Shown: positions 23,423-34,599 of the stretch, piece after piece
Layout of the letters: every line of letters starts with the position of its first letter
Position numbering within the stretch: position 1 is the stretch's first letter
From: Dryomyza anilis
Taxonomy: Eukaryota > Arthropoda > Insecta > Diptera > Dryomyzidae
Assembly: GCA_951804985.1 (NCBI GenBank)
Contig: OX638130.1
Coordinates: forward strand, 122,711,593-122,775,592
Reading direction: 5' to 3'
Length of the DNA: 64,000 nt
The notes under the pieces: generated by a model
What the model saw: the letters and a program-made list of their open reading frames with translations, nothing else
What the model was told of the DNA's origin: nothing
The model's database searches: none
Made by a program: the position numbers and the translations under genes

Positions 23423-24076
23423 GAATGAACAATTCAAAAAAGTTCAACAGAGCATTTATAGTTTTGTTAATAATTAGGTCACTCACCAACTTAGCACTTC
23501 CTAAAAAATAAATTATAAAAGAAAAACACATAAAAGTTATCATTACGAGTCGAAAGACATAAAATGTACAATTATGGTAATGAGAATTTCTCATGGCTCT
23601 TAACCAAAACTACAAGTGGTAGGTAATAATAATAATAAAAACCAAAAGAGCAACACAAAAGCGCCACAACTAGATGAACAGAATTATTCTTGCCAACTGA
23701 ACCATATTTCCAAATGTGGAGAAAGGGACAAAAATATACAATATTCAGATGTAAGACAGTGAAAGAGTATGTAATATATGTGTGGCTGCTAAAATGCGTA
23801 TAATGCCGGCAATTCACATGTTAATTAATCAAAAAAATGGTCAAAAAATAAATAATAATAAAAAAACCCATGTAAACACTTGAGCTAAAATTAGTTGATA
23901 TTTAGAAGTTGCCAAATGAACAACGTACTTTTTCGTTTACTTCTTAGAAAGTGAAAAAAAGAGTTATAGAAAAAAAAATTGTCAAAAAGAAAAAATATCG
24001 GGGATGTAATAATTTGATTCAAAAACAGATTTATGAATTGAATGCTAGTTTTGTGCAGTTTATATTGAAGAACAAA

Positions 24077-24685
24077 ATGAAAAGATTTATAAAACTGACA
24101 TTTATACTGTCACTGTTTGCGGTACCACAAATTCAAACCAGTTCGACGAATCCCTATAAATTAGTGCGCATACGTACCCGAGGATTTTTACCACATGAAC
24201 ATAATATACTACCCTATTCGTTGATGAATCGTATATATGACAGTCCACGCAAAAACAGACAACTATCAGGCTGGTCTATGAAAAAATCATTTCCACAACG
24301 CACTGCGAAAATGCGCAGCATCAAGAACCTATATCGTGCATCGGAGTTGGTTTTAAGACGGCCTAAGTATTATGTGGATAAAACGGAAGAAGCCTACAAA
24401 ACGAAAACCTACAAAACGAAAGCGTACCAAACAAATCCCTTACGTGTGGAACGAACACAGACAGATGCCAGCAGACTATACAGCATCTATGATGACGATG
24501 ATGGTGAACGCCTATTAAATGTTAAAATTCATTACGATAATAATGATAAAAAGTCGTCTGCACCAAGATTTACCATGGAAACAACAACCCGAGGCTACTA
24601 CAACAAAATACAGAAGAGCTATCAGTTGACTGCACCGGGGAGGCCTAAGAAAACCGTGCAACATTTATTTTTAAATTTAAGTTAG
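24077..24685 (+). CDS. Secreted basic/Tyr-rich protein, unknown
   Basis: A 202-residue ORF. I start it at the Met of MKRFIKLTFILSLFAVPQ, which reads as a signal peptide with cleavage near residue 20-25; the frame is open 42 codons further upstream but that part is Lys/Ile-rich and unlike protein. The mature part is rich in Arg, Lys and Tyr, with a short tandem repeat (YKTKTYKTKAYQT, near 123-135) and an acidic run of four Asp. I recognise no family. It borders the cluster of VKTIKVIH-bearing secreted proteins and has two weakly similar segments (KLVRIRTRG, LLNVKIHYD), so it may be a diverged member; this is inference. AATAAA follows at 24713. Confidence 0.65.
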   Translation: MKRFIKLTFILSLFAVPQIQTSSTNPYKLVRIRTRGFLPHEHNILPYSLMNRIYDSPRKNRQLSGWSMKKSFPQRTAKMRSIKNLYRASELVLRRPKYYVDKTEEAYKTKTYKTKAYQTNPLRVERTQTDASRLYSIYDDDDGERLLNVKIHYDNNDKKSSAPRFTMETTTRGYYNKIQKSYQLTAPGRPKKTVQHLFLNLS

Positions 24686-24712
24686 GTATTTAGTGTCCAA
24701 AAAAACAAAACA

Positions 24713-24718
24713 AATAAA
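24713..24718 (+). terminator. Poly(A) signal
   Basis: AATAAA 28 bases after the stop of the ORF ending at 24685, the expected place for a short 3' UTR. Confidence 0.45.
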
Positions 24719-25082
24719 CAAAAGAGAAACAAAAATTGTTTACGAAATTTCTATAACAAACGAATAAATTATGAAAACAAAAGAAAATAATAGTTGCACC
24801 ATGTTAAACATACTTTTTTGAAGATGATCATCTTCGAGATCACTTAAAAATAGAGAGAAATTAATTTATGCAAGTGCGGCTTGAAGCCGGCTTTTGTAAG
24901 TTTTTTTTGTTACATTTGAAGATTTCTTAATAGGGCCATGCAAGGTCGTTTGTTGCAAAATATAAGTTGGGGTTTTATTTTTTAATTTTAATATAATTTA
25001 TTTTTTATTTGTTTAAACATTTTTCTTAAAGTACACTTAAAGCTAACATCAGTTTACAGTTATATGTAGGAATCACAGCAAT

Positions 25083-26486
25083 TTAATTCCAGCCCCCTGA
25101 TACAGGTGCTGGTGGCAAGTAGCCATGGGAAAGACCATGAGAACCGCCGTGAGCGCCGCCTTCTTGGTGAATGACCTTGATAGTCTTGACTTCATGATGT
25201 CCTTCATGATGTCCTTCATGATGTCCTTCATGCGAAACGCCATGATCAACAAATCCTCCATGAGAACCACCGTGAGCGCCACCTTCTTGATGAATGACCT
25301 TGATAGTCTTGACTTCGTGATGGCCACCATGGGAAACACCGTGATCAACAAATCCGCCATGAGAACCGCCGTGAGCACCGCCTTCTTGGTGAATAACCTT
25401 GATTGTTTTCACTTCTTGGTGACCTCCATGCGAAACACCGTGATCAACAAATCCGCCGTGAGAACCACCGTGAGCACCGCCTTCTTGGTGAATGACCTTG
25501 ATAGTTTTTACTTCGTGATGAGCACCATGCGAAACACCGTGATCAACAAATCCGCCATGAGAACCGCCGTGAGCACCGCCTTCTTGGTGAACAACCTTGA
25601 TAGTCTTGACTTCGTGATGAGCACCATGGGAAACACCGTGATCAACAAAACCGCCATGAGAACCACCGTGAACACCGCCTTCTTGATGAATAACCTTGAT
25701 GGTCTTGACTTCTTGGTGACCGCCATGAGAAACACCGTGATCGACAAATCCACCATGAGAACCGCCGTGAGCGCCGCCTTCTTGGTGAATAACCTTGATG
25801 GTCTTGACTTCTTGGTGACCTCCATGAGAAACACCGTGATCGACAAATCCGCCATGAGCACCGCCGTGAGCACCTCCTTCTTGGTGAATGACCTTGATAG
25901 TCTTTACTTCATGATGTCCTCCATGCGAAACGCCATGATCAACAAATCCTCCATGAGAACCACCGTGAGCGCCGCCTTCTTGATGAATGACCTTGATGGT
26001 CTTTACTTCTTGGTGACCTCCATGCGAAACACCGTGATCAACAAATCCGCCATGAGAACCGCCATGAGCACCGCCTTCTTGGTGAATGACCTTGATAGTC
26101 TTGACTTCCTGATGACCTCCGTGGTGGGAAACACCGTGATCCACAAATCCTCCATGAGAACCGTGAGCGTGAGCGCCGCCTTCTTGATGAATAACCTTGA
26201 TTGTCTTGACTTCATGATGTTCACTATGACCGCTGTGTCCACCGCCATGACTACCACCTACATCTTGATGAATAACCTGAACGGTCTGTACAACGCCACC
26301 AGCATGACCAGATGAGTCTCCAACACCATAACTGTATCCACTGCCACCTCCCACGCTACCGCCGCCAATAAATCCAGCGGAGCAGGAAGCAGCCATAACT
26401 GCCAAAATACAAACAAAGACCTATAAAAGGGCGTTGATTATTAATCAGATATTTTGAATATTACTCAAATGTATCCTTACCTTCAT
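25083..26486 (-). CDS. Gly/His-rich secreted repeat protein with 33-residue repeats
   Basis: Two coding exons: 26486-26481 (Met-Lys only) and 26420-25083, joined across a 60-nt GT-AG intron; 447 residues. VFVCILAVMAASCSAG completes a signal peptide. A Gly/Ser-rich N-terminal part and a diverged unit (VVQTVQVIHQDVGG) are followed by 11 copies of a 33-residue repeat. Each repeat starts EVKTIKVIHQEGG and continues AHGGSHGGFVDHGVSHGG, alternating His-His and His-Gln at the end; the last unit has an expanded HHEGHHEG. The C-terminus is LPPAPVSGGWN. A Met-Lys first exon, a signal peptide and Gly-rich repeats are typical of insect cuticle and other extracellular structural proteins. No RR (chitin-binding) domain is present, so exact function is unknown; the many His residues could allow metal binding or cross-linking (inference). 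A related gene lies at 32751. Confidence 0.9.
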
Positions 26487-26577
26487 GCTGGAAGTTTCTG
26501 GCTTAATTTTTTGTAAGGAACTCCGTTAAGCTGAAGGAAAGCTGATGAACTGATGTCTGTTCCAACTTTTCTCTTCG

Positions 26578-26585
26578 TTTTTATA
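26578..26585 (-). promoter_or_regulatory. TATA box of the 33-residue-repeat gene
   Basis: TATAAAAA on the minus strand, about 30 bases before an initiator-like ATCAGTT near 26552. That gives a 5' UTR of about 65 nt before the Met-Lys exon. Confidence 0.7.
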
Positions 26586-26877
26586 CCTAATCAAATGCTG
26601 CCAAACATAAACTGATTTGAATTTAAATTATGTTTAAATTTAAATTAATTCGCTTGCACAATAACTCACTGATTAAATATATTGCGTTAGATTTTGAAGT
26701 CTTAGTGTTATGTTTTGGTTGCGTGCGAAATGATATCCGAGTTTGGAAATCGTATAATCAATCGATGCAAGAAGTTGTCACCCGTCTTTGGACACATTTG
26801 AGATTAACATAAATTTTGTTATTATTTGATTTCGTATGATTTAAAATACGTAGAGTTAAATTTGTATTATGGACATA

Positions 26878-27117
26878 TCGTCGTTGTAGAACGAAAAGCC
26901 ACCAAATACATTTTTATGAAAAACTTAATTTTCCAGTTTGTTGATTAATATTATAAAAAGTAATTGATGCATTTTTAAAGTTAAAAATCAACTATAGATT
27001 TACATTTTCTTATCATGTGGTAAAAAAATTGATATAATCAATTAAAAATTGACAGATTGTAAATGAATTTTTGGCATTTTGAAAATGCATTTGGTGCCTT
27101 TCGTTCTACAACGACGA
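26878..27117 (+). mobile_element. TCGTCGTTGTAGAAC-family MITE, copy 3 (best preserved)
   Basis: 240 bp. The ends TCGTCGTTGTAGAACGAAAA and its inverse pair over about 35-40 bases and are flanked by TA (26876-26877 and 27118-27119). The interior is shared with the copies at 15331 and 7249. No ORF, so mobilised only by an outside Tc1/mariner-type transposase. Confidence 0.85.
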
Positions 27118-27489
27118 TATAAGCAATATTAAATTAATATTTAAATAAAGTTAAATTGAATATTAAAGTATCTGTTGTATTAAACATATATACCATCATT
27201 TTAAAGATAAATGTTTGTACTATAATACAAAAATATTATTACCAACTCGTTAGAACAACAATTAATTATTAGAACGACAATTAAAATTACAGTGGCACGA
27301 CTTAGTATGATTTTCCGATGAACATCAAGAATTAAATCAAGACCTCATACACAATTTATTCAGATTAACTCAAATTTTTGAGTTATAACGTAAAACAAAT
27401 ATATGCACGCTGCAAAAAAAGGGGATTACATAAATATTTGGAGCTTTATGCAAACAAAAGTATTATTTAATTGCCAATCATTATTATAA

Positions 27490-29817
27490 TAACAGCCAAA
27501 CATATTTATGTTTTCGTTCGAACATATTTATGTTCAGAATGAATAATTCTCGGCGTTCTTGCAAACATATAAAAGTTTGAATGTGAAAAACATTTTATTT
27601 AGATGTAAACATACTTATGTTTACATTTATTTTTAATGTAAAAAAGTAAAATTAGCACTAAATTAGAACACCCTTTTTTTAAACTACATTTTTTTTATTA
27701 TATTTTTTAATTATAAACTTAAACTTATATTTTTTATTGCACATCTTTTATTTATACTTAATAATTTTATTTCCAACTATTGTTCCTGTTTTGAGTTCAG
27801 TGAATTACGGATTTATTGGATATTTTACAAACAGCTATAATCTGGCATTAACAGTAATTAGCGGAACTTAAACAAATTCTTCCACCAATAAGTACTTTTG
27901 AACTTATGAAAAGTATTAATGTGAGTGTTACTGAGTGCTAATATAATGCAGCGTTGTTATTTAATTGTGATATCGTAATGCCAAACTAATTTTTAAATTC
28001 GTCATCACCCAGTAACAATCCACAAATAACCAAATACATATGATTCAAAGAACCTCTTTTTGATGTTGGGTGTGTTAAATAGCAGAAATATCAAACATAC
28101 ATATATTAATATCTGATAAAAAATATATATTTCTACAGAAACATTAATATAGTAAATTCATGTAAATCCGCGATGAAAGCAATACGGATAAAATATATTT
28201 GTTTGAATATGTTTGAATATAATTAAAAAATAATATGAAATCACCATATATATATTACGAATGAAGTGTAATTAAATTATTGTTCAGATTGTAATAGCAT
28301 ATTCTATGTGTAAACATTTTATATATTCCCCAGCAGAATCTGTCAAACTTATCATAAATATGTTACAATACGAACATAAAATTTTAATTGCATTTGAATA
28401 TACTGTTTGTTGCCAGTTTACTTGGTTATAACTATGTTTCAAAACAAACAGAAAATGCTATTCAAATCTAATTATAACGTATGTTCGCAACGCTCGTCTT
28501 CATTCGATTAGTTATCGAACGACGAAGTTGGCAACGTTGCTCAGCATTTTCTACCTACACCACCTTTTGCCATCGTTTGAACATATTGATGTTTAAAAAC
28601 AAACAAAAAAAAAAATGGATTTAAATAAATGTATTCTTCCAACATTCTTCTTTTATACGAAGTTGGCACTCGTTGAGCAAAGTTTTCTATCTACGTCTGT
28701 TTTGTTGTCGTTTGAAGTATTTATTGATCCTTTTAAACATACTGATGTTTGAAAACAAGCAAAAAAAAATTAAATTAGATGTAAATAAAACTATTCTTGC
28801 AATATTCTTATTGCATACGAAGTTTACACTCGGTGACTGCCATTTTCTGCATACGTGTCTTTTGATGTTTGTTGAGAAAACATATTCGTATCGGTAATAA
28901 AAAGTAGCCGCGGTAGCTCAGTGGTAAGTGCGTTGGACTGCGAGCCGAAAGGTCCCCGGATCAAGCCTGGACTAGGGCTAACAACATCTTTTAATAGAAA
29001 CATTTTTCTATACCGCGCTACCACTCGTCAGTAAATGGCAAACCTACGAGAGTAAAACCATTGCCTATGAAAAGCTCTCACCCGCCGTTCGGATTCGGCA
29101 ATAAACTGTAGGTCCCTCTAATTTGAGTACAAATATAACACGCACAGCTCAAAATGGTGAGAGAGCTCGGCCGAAGTTCTATACAGGTCTGTAGCGCCAA
29201 ACTATTATTATTATTATTATTATTATTATTATCGGTAATACGATGTCATTTGTAAATTTTAAAAATATACAAATTGTGGTACAAAAAGTACAAATAGTAA
29301 CAAATAATGTCATTTAATAGTGCAGTATATAATTTAATTGTTCCTGAATGTTTTTCTAAAAATATTGTGAAAAACCGACACGGATATTTCATCAAAAAAA
29401 CCACAACTGAAAAATCAGTGCTTCTATTTTCAAGCATGATTCGGCATGGTTTTTTACAACAGGCTCCGCGAATTCCTTGCCAACGCTATGTGCTGCACTG
29501 AGATTGCACTGAGACTTCAATTATTTATTTATATATTTAAAAATTTGTATATGAATTCAAATATTATTAATTCCCACTGTGCATGTTTAGTGATTTTTTA
29601 ATAAAAATTAATAAAAAACAATATTTTATTTTTATTTTGTTTTCAGGATTCCTTTCCAAAAATATTTAGATATGTTTTTATGCAAACATACTACTTTTTG
29701 AACTGAAACAACTGATATGTTTCTCTATAAACATATTTATATTCAGGTCGTTCCAAATCATGTTATATTTTAAACATATTTATGTTTCATTTCAAATATT
29801 TATTTTGTTTGGGTGTA
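27490..29817. mobile_element. Candidate foldback element, AAACATATTTATGTTT motifs
   Basis: The near-palindrome AAACATATTTATGTTT or a close variant occurs at about 27499, 27518, 27608, 28578, 28735, 29717 and 29773. It is concentrated at both ends, the left starting after GCCAAACA and the right ending TGTTTGGGTG in inverse. A SINE interrupts it at 28900. There is no long ORF. The ends and target duplication are not certain. Confidence 0.45.
28900..29230 (+). mobile_element. tRNA-derived SINE, intact with perfect 10-bp TSD
   Basis: The head contains an A box (TAGCTCAGTGG) and a tRNA-like arm with a degenerate B box (GGATCAAGCC). The body matches the 6177 copy (AAATGGCAAACCTACGAGAG, CTCTCACCCGCCGTTCGG, CAAAATGG, GAGAGCTCGGCCGAAGTT). 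The tail is ten or so TTA/ATT units. ATCGGTAATA is duplicated exactly at 28890-28899 and 29231-29240. The perfect duplication and clean tail indicate a fairly recent insertion. Confidence 0.92.
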
Positions 29818-30123
29818 GTAATTATTATCCTGAGGCAAATCAATTAAAAATAATACATTTATGCAAAACTGAATTCTACTGGTTGGGGAATTTGTTGGAA
29901 TTTCTATGAAAAATTGAAGGACAAAGAAAAATTATATGGATTAAAGGGAGAATTACAAAAGAAAATTTAAATTAAAAATCGTATAAGTGCGTTAATCAGA
30001 AGACTTGTGATTTACAAATACAAAGTAAGAGGAATCATATAATTACGGATCTAGTTGAACATATAATATATAATTTTATTGAATTATGAAAACTGAATAT
30101 GTTATGAAGTAAATAATAGGTAC

Positions 30124-31558
30124 ACCAGAAAAAAATCATAAATATGATGAATTTATTCATTAATATCATTAGTTTTTTTCACCTACTAACAGATTTATTA
30201 TAGCGAACATCATAGTGAAGAACGAAATATTCAATGTAATGAATTTGAATCGTCATGTTGATGAATATAATCATAATATTTATGAATAATTTAAAATTGT
30301 ATTTTTTTACAAATTTTTCAAAAAAAAAAAACCTGTACAAAATAATTATAGAAAATTTATTTTAAAAAATAACAGATAAAATATCCGAAAAAAAAATTTG
30401 TCCAAAACAAAAAATGTTGTGTTAAAAAAAATTGTCCGAAAAAAAAATTTAGTTCGAAAAATTTTTTTTGTTCAATTTTTTTTTTTCGAAATTTCAAAAA
30501 AAAAAAACATTTTTATTTAAATATATTTTTTATAAATATAACTTTTTATTAATAAAAAGTTGTAATTACAAATAAATATATTATAAAACATTTTACTAAT
30601 TTATGCATGTAGAGCAAGCATTATAAATGTTTTTTTTTAACAGGGACGCTACAAAAGTAGAGCGACAGGGACAGCAAACGACGCCATATTTCTTGCCGCT
30701 CTTTTGACATTTCTCTTCAGTATATTGTAATTACAACTTTTTATTAATAAAAAGTTATATTTATAAAAAATATATTTAAATTTGCCATTTCATGATGGAA
30801 AGATATACGAATTCGAATTTCGGTAGTAAATTTTAATAATTTCGACTCGTTGTTGGCTCGTATATCTTTCCATCATGAAATGGCAAATTTAAATATATTT
30901 TTTATAAATATAACTATTTATTAATAAAAAGTTGTAATTACAAATAAATATATTATAAAACATTTTACTAATTTATGCATGTAGAGCAAGCATTATAAAT
31001 ATAAGAAATAACATACAACAACTACTTGAGAACTTAGAAGTACGCCAAAAATGAATGAAAAAATGTTGATTGAAATTTGGTTTGATGAACAGAATTTTTC
31101 AATATGAAGTAAAATATGTTGTATTTTATTTATTTGTTCAGTAATATGATGAAACGTATTCTTCACATACAATTCAACATATTGAAAAACACTTTTTCCA
31201 CAGTTACCAAGCGTTCATTATATATGTGATCGCATTTATAACATTGATGTTGTTACTCATTAATATTATGAATGGTTCCTTAATACAATGAATCATGGTT
31301 TGAAGAACGGAATTCATCAATATGTTGTACAATTTTTATGCAAGTCAAGCTAGCATTATATAAGAAATAATATACAAGAATTACTTATGAACTGAAAAGA
31401 ATGAACGAAAAATAAATATTCTTCCATATTATGTACATAAATGTTGTATTCATTAATATGATGAAACTTAATCTTCGCATAAACCTAATCATATTGAATC
31501 ATGAATCATGGTTTGAAGAACGGAATTCATCAATATGATGTACATTTTTATTCTGTGT
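30124..31558. mobile_element. CAGAAAAAAAT...TTTTTTCTG element, copy 1, nested
   Basis: The left end ACCAGAAAAAAATCATAAATATGATGAA and the right end TTCATCAATATGATGTACA...TTCTGTG are inverted relatives, also found at 47938. The interior is full of ATCAATATGATGAA-like motifs in both orientations. The middle is interrupted by an insertion (see 30514-30998). No ORF. Confidence 0.6.
30514..30998. repeat. Direct and inverted duplication with embedded transposase fragment
   Basis: A block of about 110 bp (AAATATATTTTTTATAAATA to GAGCAAGCATTATAAAT) occurs at 30514-30628 and again at about 30888-30998; part of it is inverted at 30725-30783. Between the copies lies sequence shared with 56560-56660 (GCCATTTCATGATGGAAAGA, TTGACATTTCTCTTCAGTA), which here is split by the inverted block. 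Confidence 0.65.
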
Positions 31559-31816
31559 TAAAAATAATATTGTTTGCTTCTGATTGGTCATAACTTTAGT
31601 CAGAGGAGTCAAAGTCTGCATAGTTTATGCTGAATATTAAGGCTGTCGTTTGGCGCATAACGGAGCCTCCTTAAGGGGTCCAAGACTGCAATGATTTTAT
31701 TTTATTTCTGAAATCCTTATGTTTTACTTTATTTACCACATTTTCATAACTATTTAAACTATTTTATGCTAACTTAAAACTTGTAAATAATGTATATAAA
31801 CTTATTAAAAATTTGA

Positions 31817-32328
31817 CTAATGCGATGATAAATCACTATTGCGACTGTGTGCATTATCATTTTTATATGATTTACGCTTTAGAGTAACTATTCGTAGGGT
31901 TTGTGTTGGCAGCTGGACATTGCTATTCGAATAAGGTGCCTCTGAATTTTTAGATTTCTCTTGAACATTTTTAATTATTTTACCAAGTGGAGACCTAGTT
32001 TTGGCATGGTAAACATCCTGATGTATAATTTGATATGTCTGTACTTTGTGATAGTCTGGAGCTCCACGTAAACTAAAACTGTTTCCGGGATGAGCGCTAA
32101 ATTGTTTGCTAGAATGTTGACTTTTCAATTTAGAATGTTTAACTGAATAAATGTAACCATTGCCGATAGGTTTTCTTATTTTGGGAATTGTTGAGGAATC
32201 TCCAGCGTTGTTGTGAATCGCATTAGCAAACATTATTAATGTGTACAAGAAAAAGAGTAAGTACTAAAATTGAAAATGTATAGTTCAGAGTTAGATAGAA
32301 AGGGAAAACATATCAATATTACCTTCAT
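31817..32328 (-). CDS. Small secreted protein of the VKTIKVIH cluster
   Basis: Exon 1 (32328-32323) encodes Met-Lys; a 59-nt GT-AG intron follows; exon 2 (32263-31817) encodes the rest, 150 residues in all. YLLFFLYTLIMFANA is a clear signal peptide. The mature protein is basic, rich in Lys, Ser and Asn, with two segments resembling the cluster motif: HKVQTYQIIHQD and LRIVTLKRKS. It has no Gly-rich repeats. The same Met-Lys exon, intron position and phase as the genes at 25083 and 32751 argue for shared origin by tandem duplication. An AATAAAAG on the minus strand near 32425 may serve as a TATA box. Function unknown; probably extracellular. Confidence 0.78.
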
Positions 32329-32750
32329 GTTATTGTCAGGTTTCTGAATTTTTGTCAACTCTGTATTAGTTCAATTGCAATGCACAACTAATCGAAGTAA
32401 AATTGCAGTAACTCGCTTTTATTCACATTAGGCGAATGATTCAATTATTTGACTCAGCAAAAACCATCATGACTATAATTTTTTTGCTGCCCACAAAGCT
32501 ACCTCAAGTGGAAGAAAGTGTTTTTTTTTTTGGCGTTCGATAACATGTTGGAGTTGTGAAGAGCCTCTGGTGAAGAGGCTGTCAATAGCTATTTGAATGC
32601 CGAACGATGGGAGCACAAAGAAAATACGATGTGTTTTTTTTTTGACAAAATGTTATAACAATTTTATTTATTTTTTTTTAATCTTACATAACTAACTTAC
32701 ACAACTAATAACAACAGTTTTTGGTACATTAACAATAAAATCAGAAAATC

Positions 32751-34296
32751 TTACTGCCAACCGCCTGAGGATGGGGGAAGATATGCATTGGAAGGGGCAC
32801 CATAGCTGCTTGAAGGGGGCCCATAGCTGCTTGAAGGGGCACCATAGCTGCTTGAAGGAGCACCATAGCTGCTTGAAGGGGCACCATAGCTGCTTGAGGG
32901 AGCGCCATAGCTGGTTGATGGAGCGCCATAGCTGGTTGAAGGGGCGCCATAGCTGCTTGATGGAGCACCATAACTGGAACTAACGCCTCCACTTGCACTG
33001 GCACCGCCCGAAAGCGCACCAATAACCTTCAACGACTTCAGTGTTTCGAAAGTATCATCAAATGATTCACCAGCACCAGAAGCACTTCCTGCTTCAGCAT
33101 ACGAACCACCAGCGGAGTAACCGGCATCAGCATAACCACCAGCGGAGCTGCCTTGTTCATGAATAACCTTGATTGTCTTTACTTCTTCTGCACCGCCTGC
33201 AGAGAATCCACCATGACCGCCAGCACTATAACCGCCGCTATGTCCACCAGCGCTGAAACCTCCAGCAGCAGCACCCGATGATCCTTGCTCATGAATAACC
33301 TTGATAGTTTTGACCTCAGCACCGCCACCATTGCCAGCGCCGCCGTGAGCACCACCATAGCTATAACCACCCTCAGCGTGTCCACTGCTGAAACCACCCG
33401 ATGATGCACTCTGTTCGTGAATGACCTTGATGGTTTTGACCTCACCGGCGCCGCCAGCTGAATAACCACCATGACCGCCTGAGCTGTAACCGCCGTGAGC
33501 GCCAGAGCTGAAACTATCTTGGCCGCCAGAGCTGAATCCTCCATGGCCACCAGCAGACGATCCCTGTTCTTGAATGATCTTGATAGTCTTGACCTCACCC
33601 CCGCCTATAGCTGCACCGCCTTCGACACCACCGTAGCTGTAACCCCCTGAAGAGTGTCCACCAGAGCTGTAACCTCCTGAAGAGTGTCCACCGGAGCTGT
33701 AGCCACCTGAAGAGTGTCCACCAGAGCTGTAACCACCTGAAGAGTGTCCACCGGAGCTGTAACCACCTGAAGAGTGTCCACCAGAGCTGTAACCTCCTGC
33801 TGAATGACCTTGCTCGTGAATGACCTTGATGGTCTTGACTTCCTGGTGACCATGACCATGTGAGACTTGACCGCCGCTACTGAAGCCGCCATGACCACCG
33901 GAACTATAACCACCATGGCCGCCAGCTTGCTGTTCGTGAATAACTTTAATGGTCTTGACTTCATGAGCTCCACCATGTCCAAAGTCTCCATGGCCCCCAT
34001 GACCACCAGCGCTGAAACCGCCCGACGAGGCTCCTTGTTCATGAATGACCTTGATCGTATTCACAGAGCCACCATGATCAGTGGAACCACCGTTGCCATA
34101 ACTGTAACCACCGCCAGCAGAGTGTCCACCGCTGTATCCTCCAGACGAACCGCCCGAACTACCACCGAGTCCTAGAAACCCGGCAGAGCAGGAAGCAACA
34201 AAAACTGCTAAAACACATACGAAGACCTGGAAATAAATTTGGTATACGTTAGCATTTTTAATCCTTTTATAGATCCATTGTCAATCTAACCTTCAT
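32751..34296 (-). CDS. Gly/Ser-rich secreted repeat protein with SYGAP tail
   Basis: Exon 1 (34296-34291, Met-Lys), 64-nt GT-AG intron, exon 2 (34226-32751): 493 residues. Signal peptide VFVCVLAVFVASCSAG, nearly the same as in the gene at 25083. The mature part has seven copies of the motif (V)KTIKVIHEQ in Gly/Ser-rich spacers, a run of ten-residue YSSGGHSSGG units, one diverged motif (ETLKSLKVIG), then about ten heptads of SSSYGAP type and the ending LPPSSGGWQ. YGAP heptads are seen in resilin-like elastic proteins, so an elastic or cuticular matrix role is plausible, but no chitin-binding domain is present. Paralogue of 25083 with the spacers replaced: Ser instead of His. Confidence 0.9.
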
Positions 34297-34388
34297 TGTT
34301 GGAATTTCCTGGCTTAGTTAAATGGGGAAAACTCCAATAGGTTGAATATATGACTCGTTACTGATACCAATTGTTGATCGATCAAAGA

Positions 34389-34396
34389 CTTTTATA
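34389..34396 (-). promoter_or_regulatory. TATA box of the SYGAP-tail gene
   Basis: TATAAAAG on the minus strand, followed about 30 bases on by an initiator-like TATCAGTAAC near 34360 and then the Met-Lys exon at 34296. Spacing matches the promoter at 26578. Confidence 0.7.
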
Positions 34397-34599
34397 CTAA
34401 AACAAAAGATATTGAGAAGCACAAAGCAAAAGATCCATGAAAGTGGCTGCAAATTCGACAAACAGTAGGCAGCAACGGTTATCGCCGCTTCTTCTTCCTC
34501 CCGATAATCTTCAACATCGAAATGCAGCCAATGATTTACACAATCCATGAAGAAATTACGTTTTATGATAGCAATCGGCAACTCTTCAACTATCTACCT

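Noticed and set aside
25125..26315. 396-codon ORF on the plus strand opposite the 33-residue-repeat gene
   Set aside because: The 99-bp repeat unit is a multiple of three, so any frame free of stops in one unit stays open. It has no signal, no splice context and Met-rich translation (MRT..NTVINKS) typical of an antisense shadow.
28909..28985. Possible functional tRNA gene
   Set aside because: It has an A box and cloverleaf-like head but a degenerate B box and is followed by a SINE body, tail and target duplication; it is the head of a SINE.
34318..34581. 87-codon minus-strand ORF upstream of the SYGAP-tail gene
   Set aside because: It overlaps that gene's TATA box and 5' UTR and has no recognisable domain or conserved-looking start.
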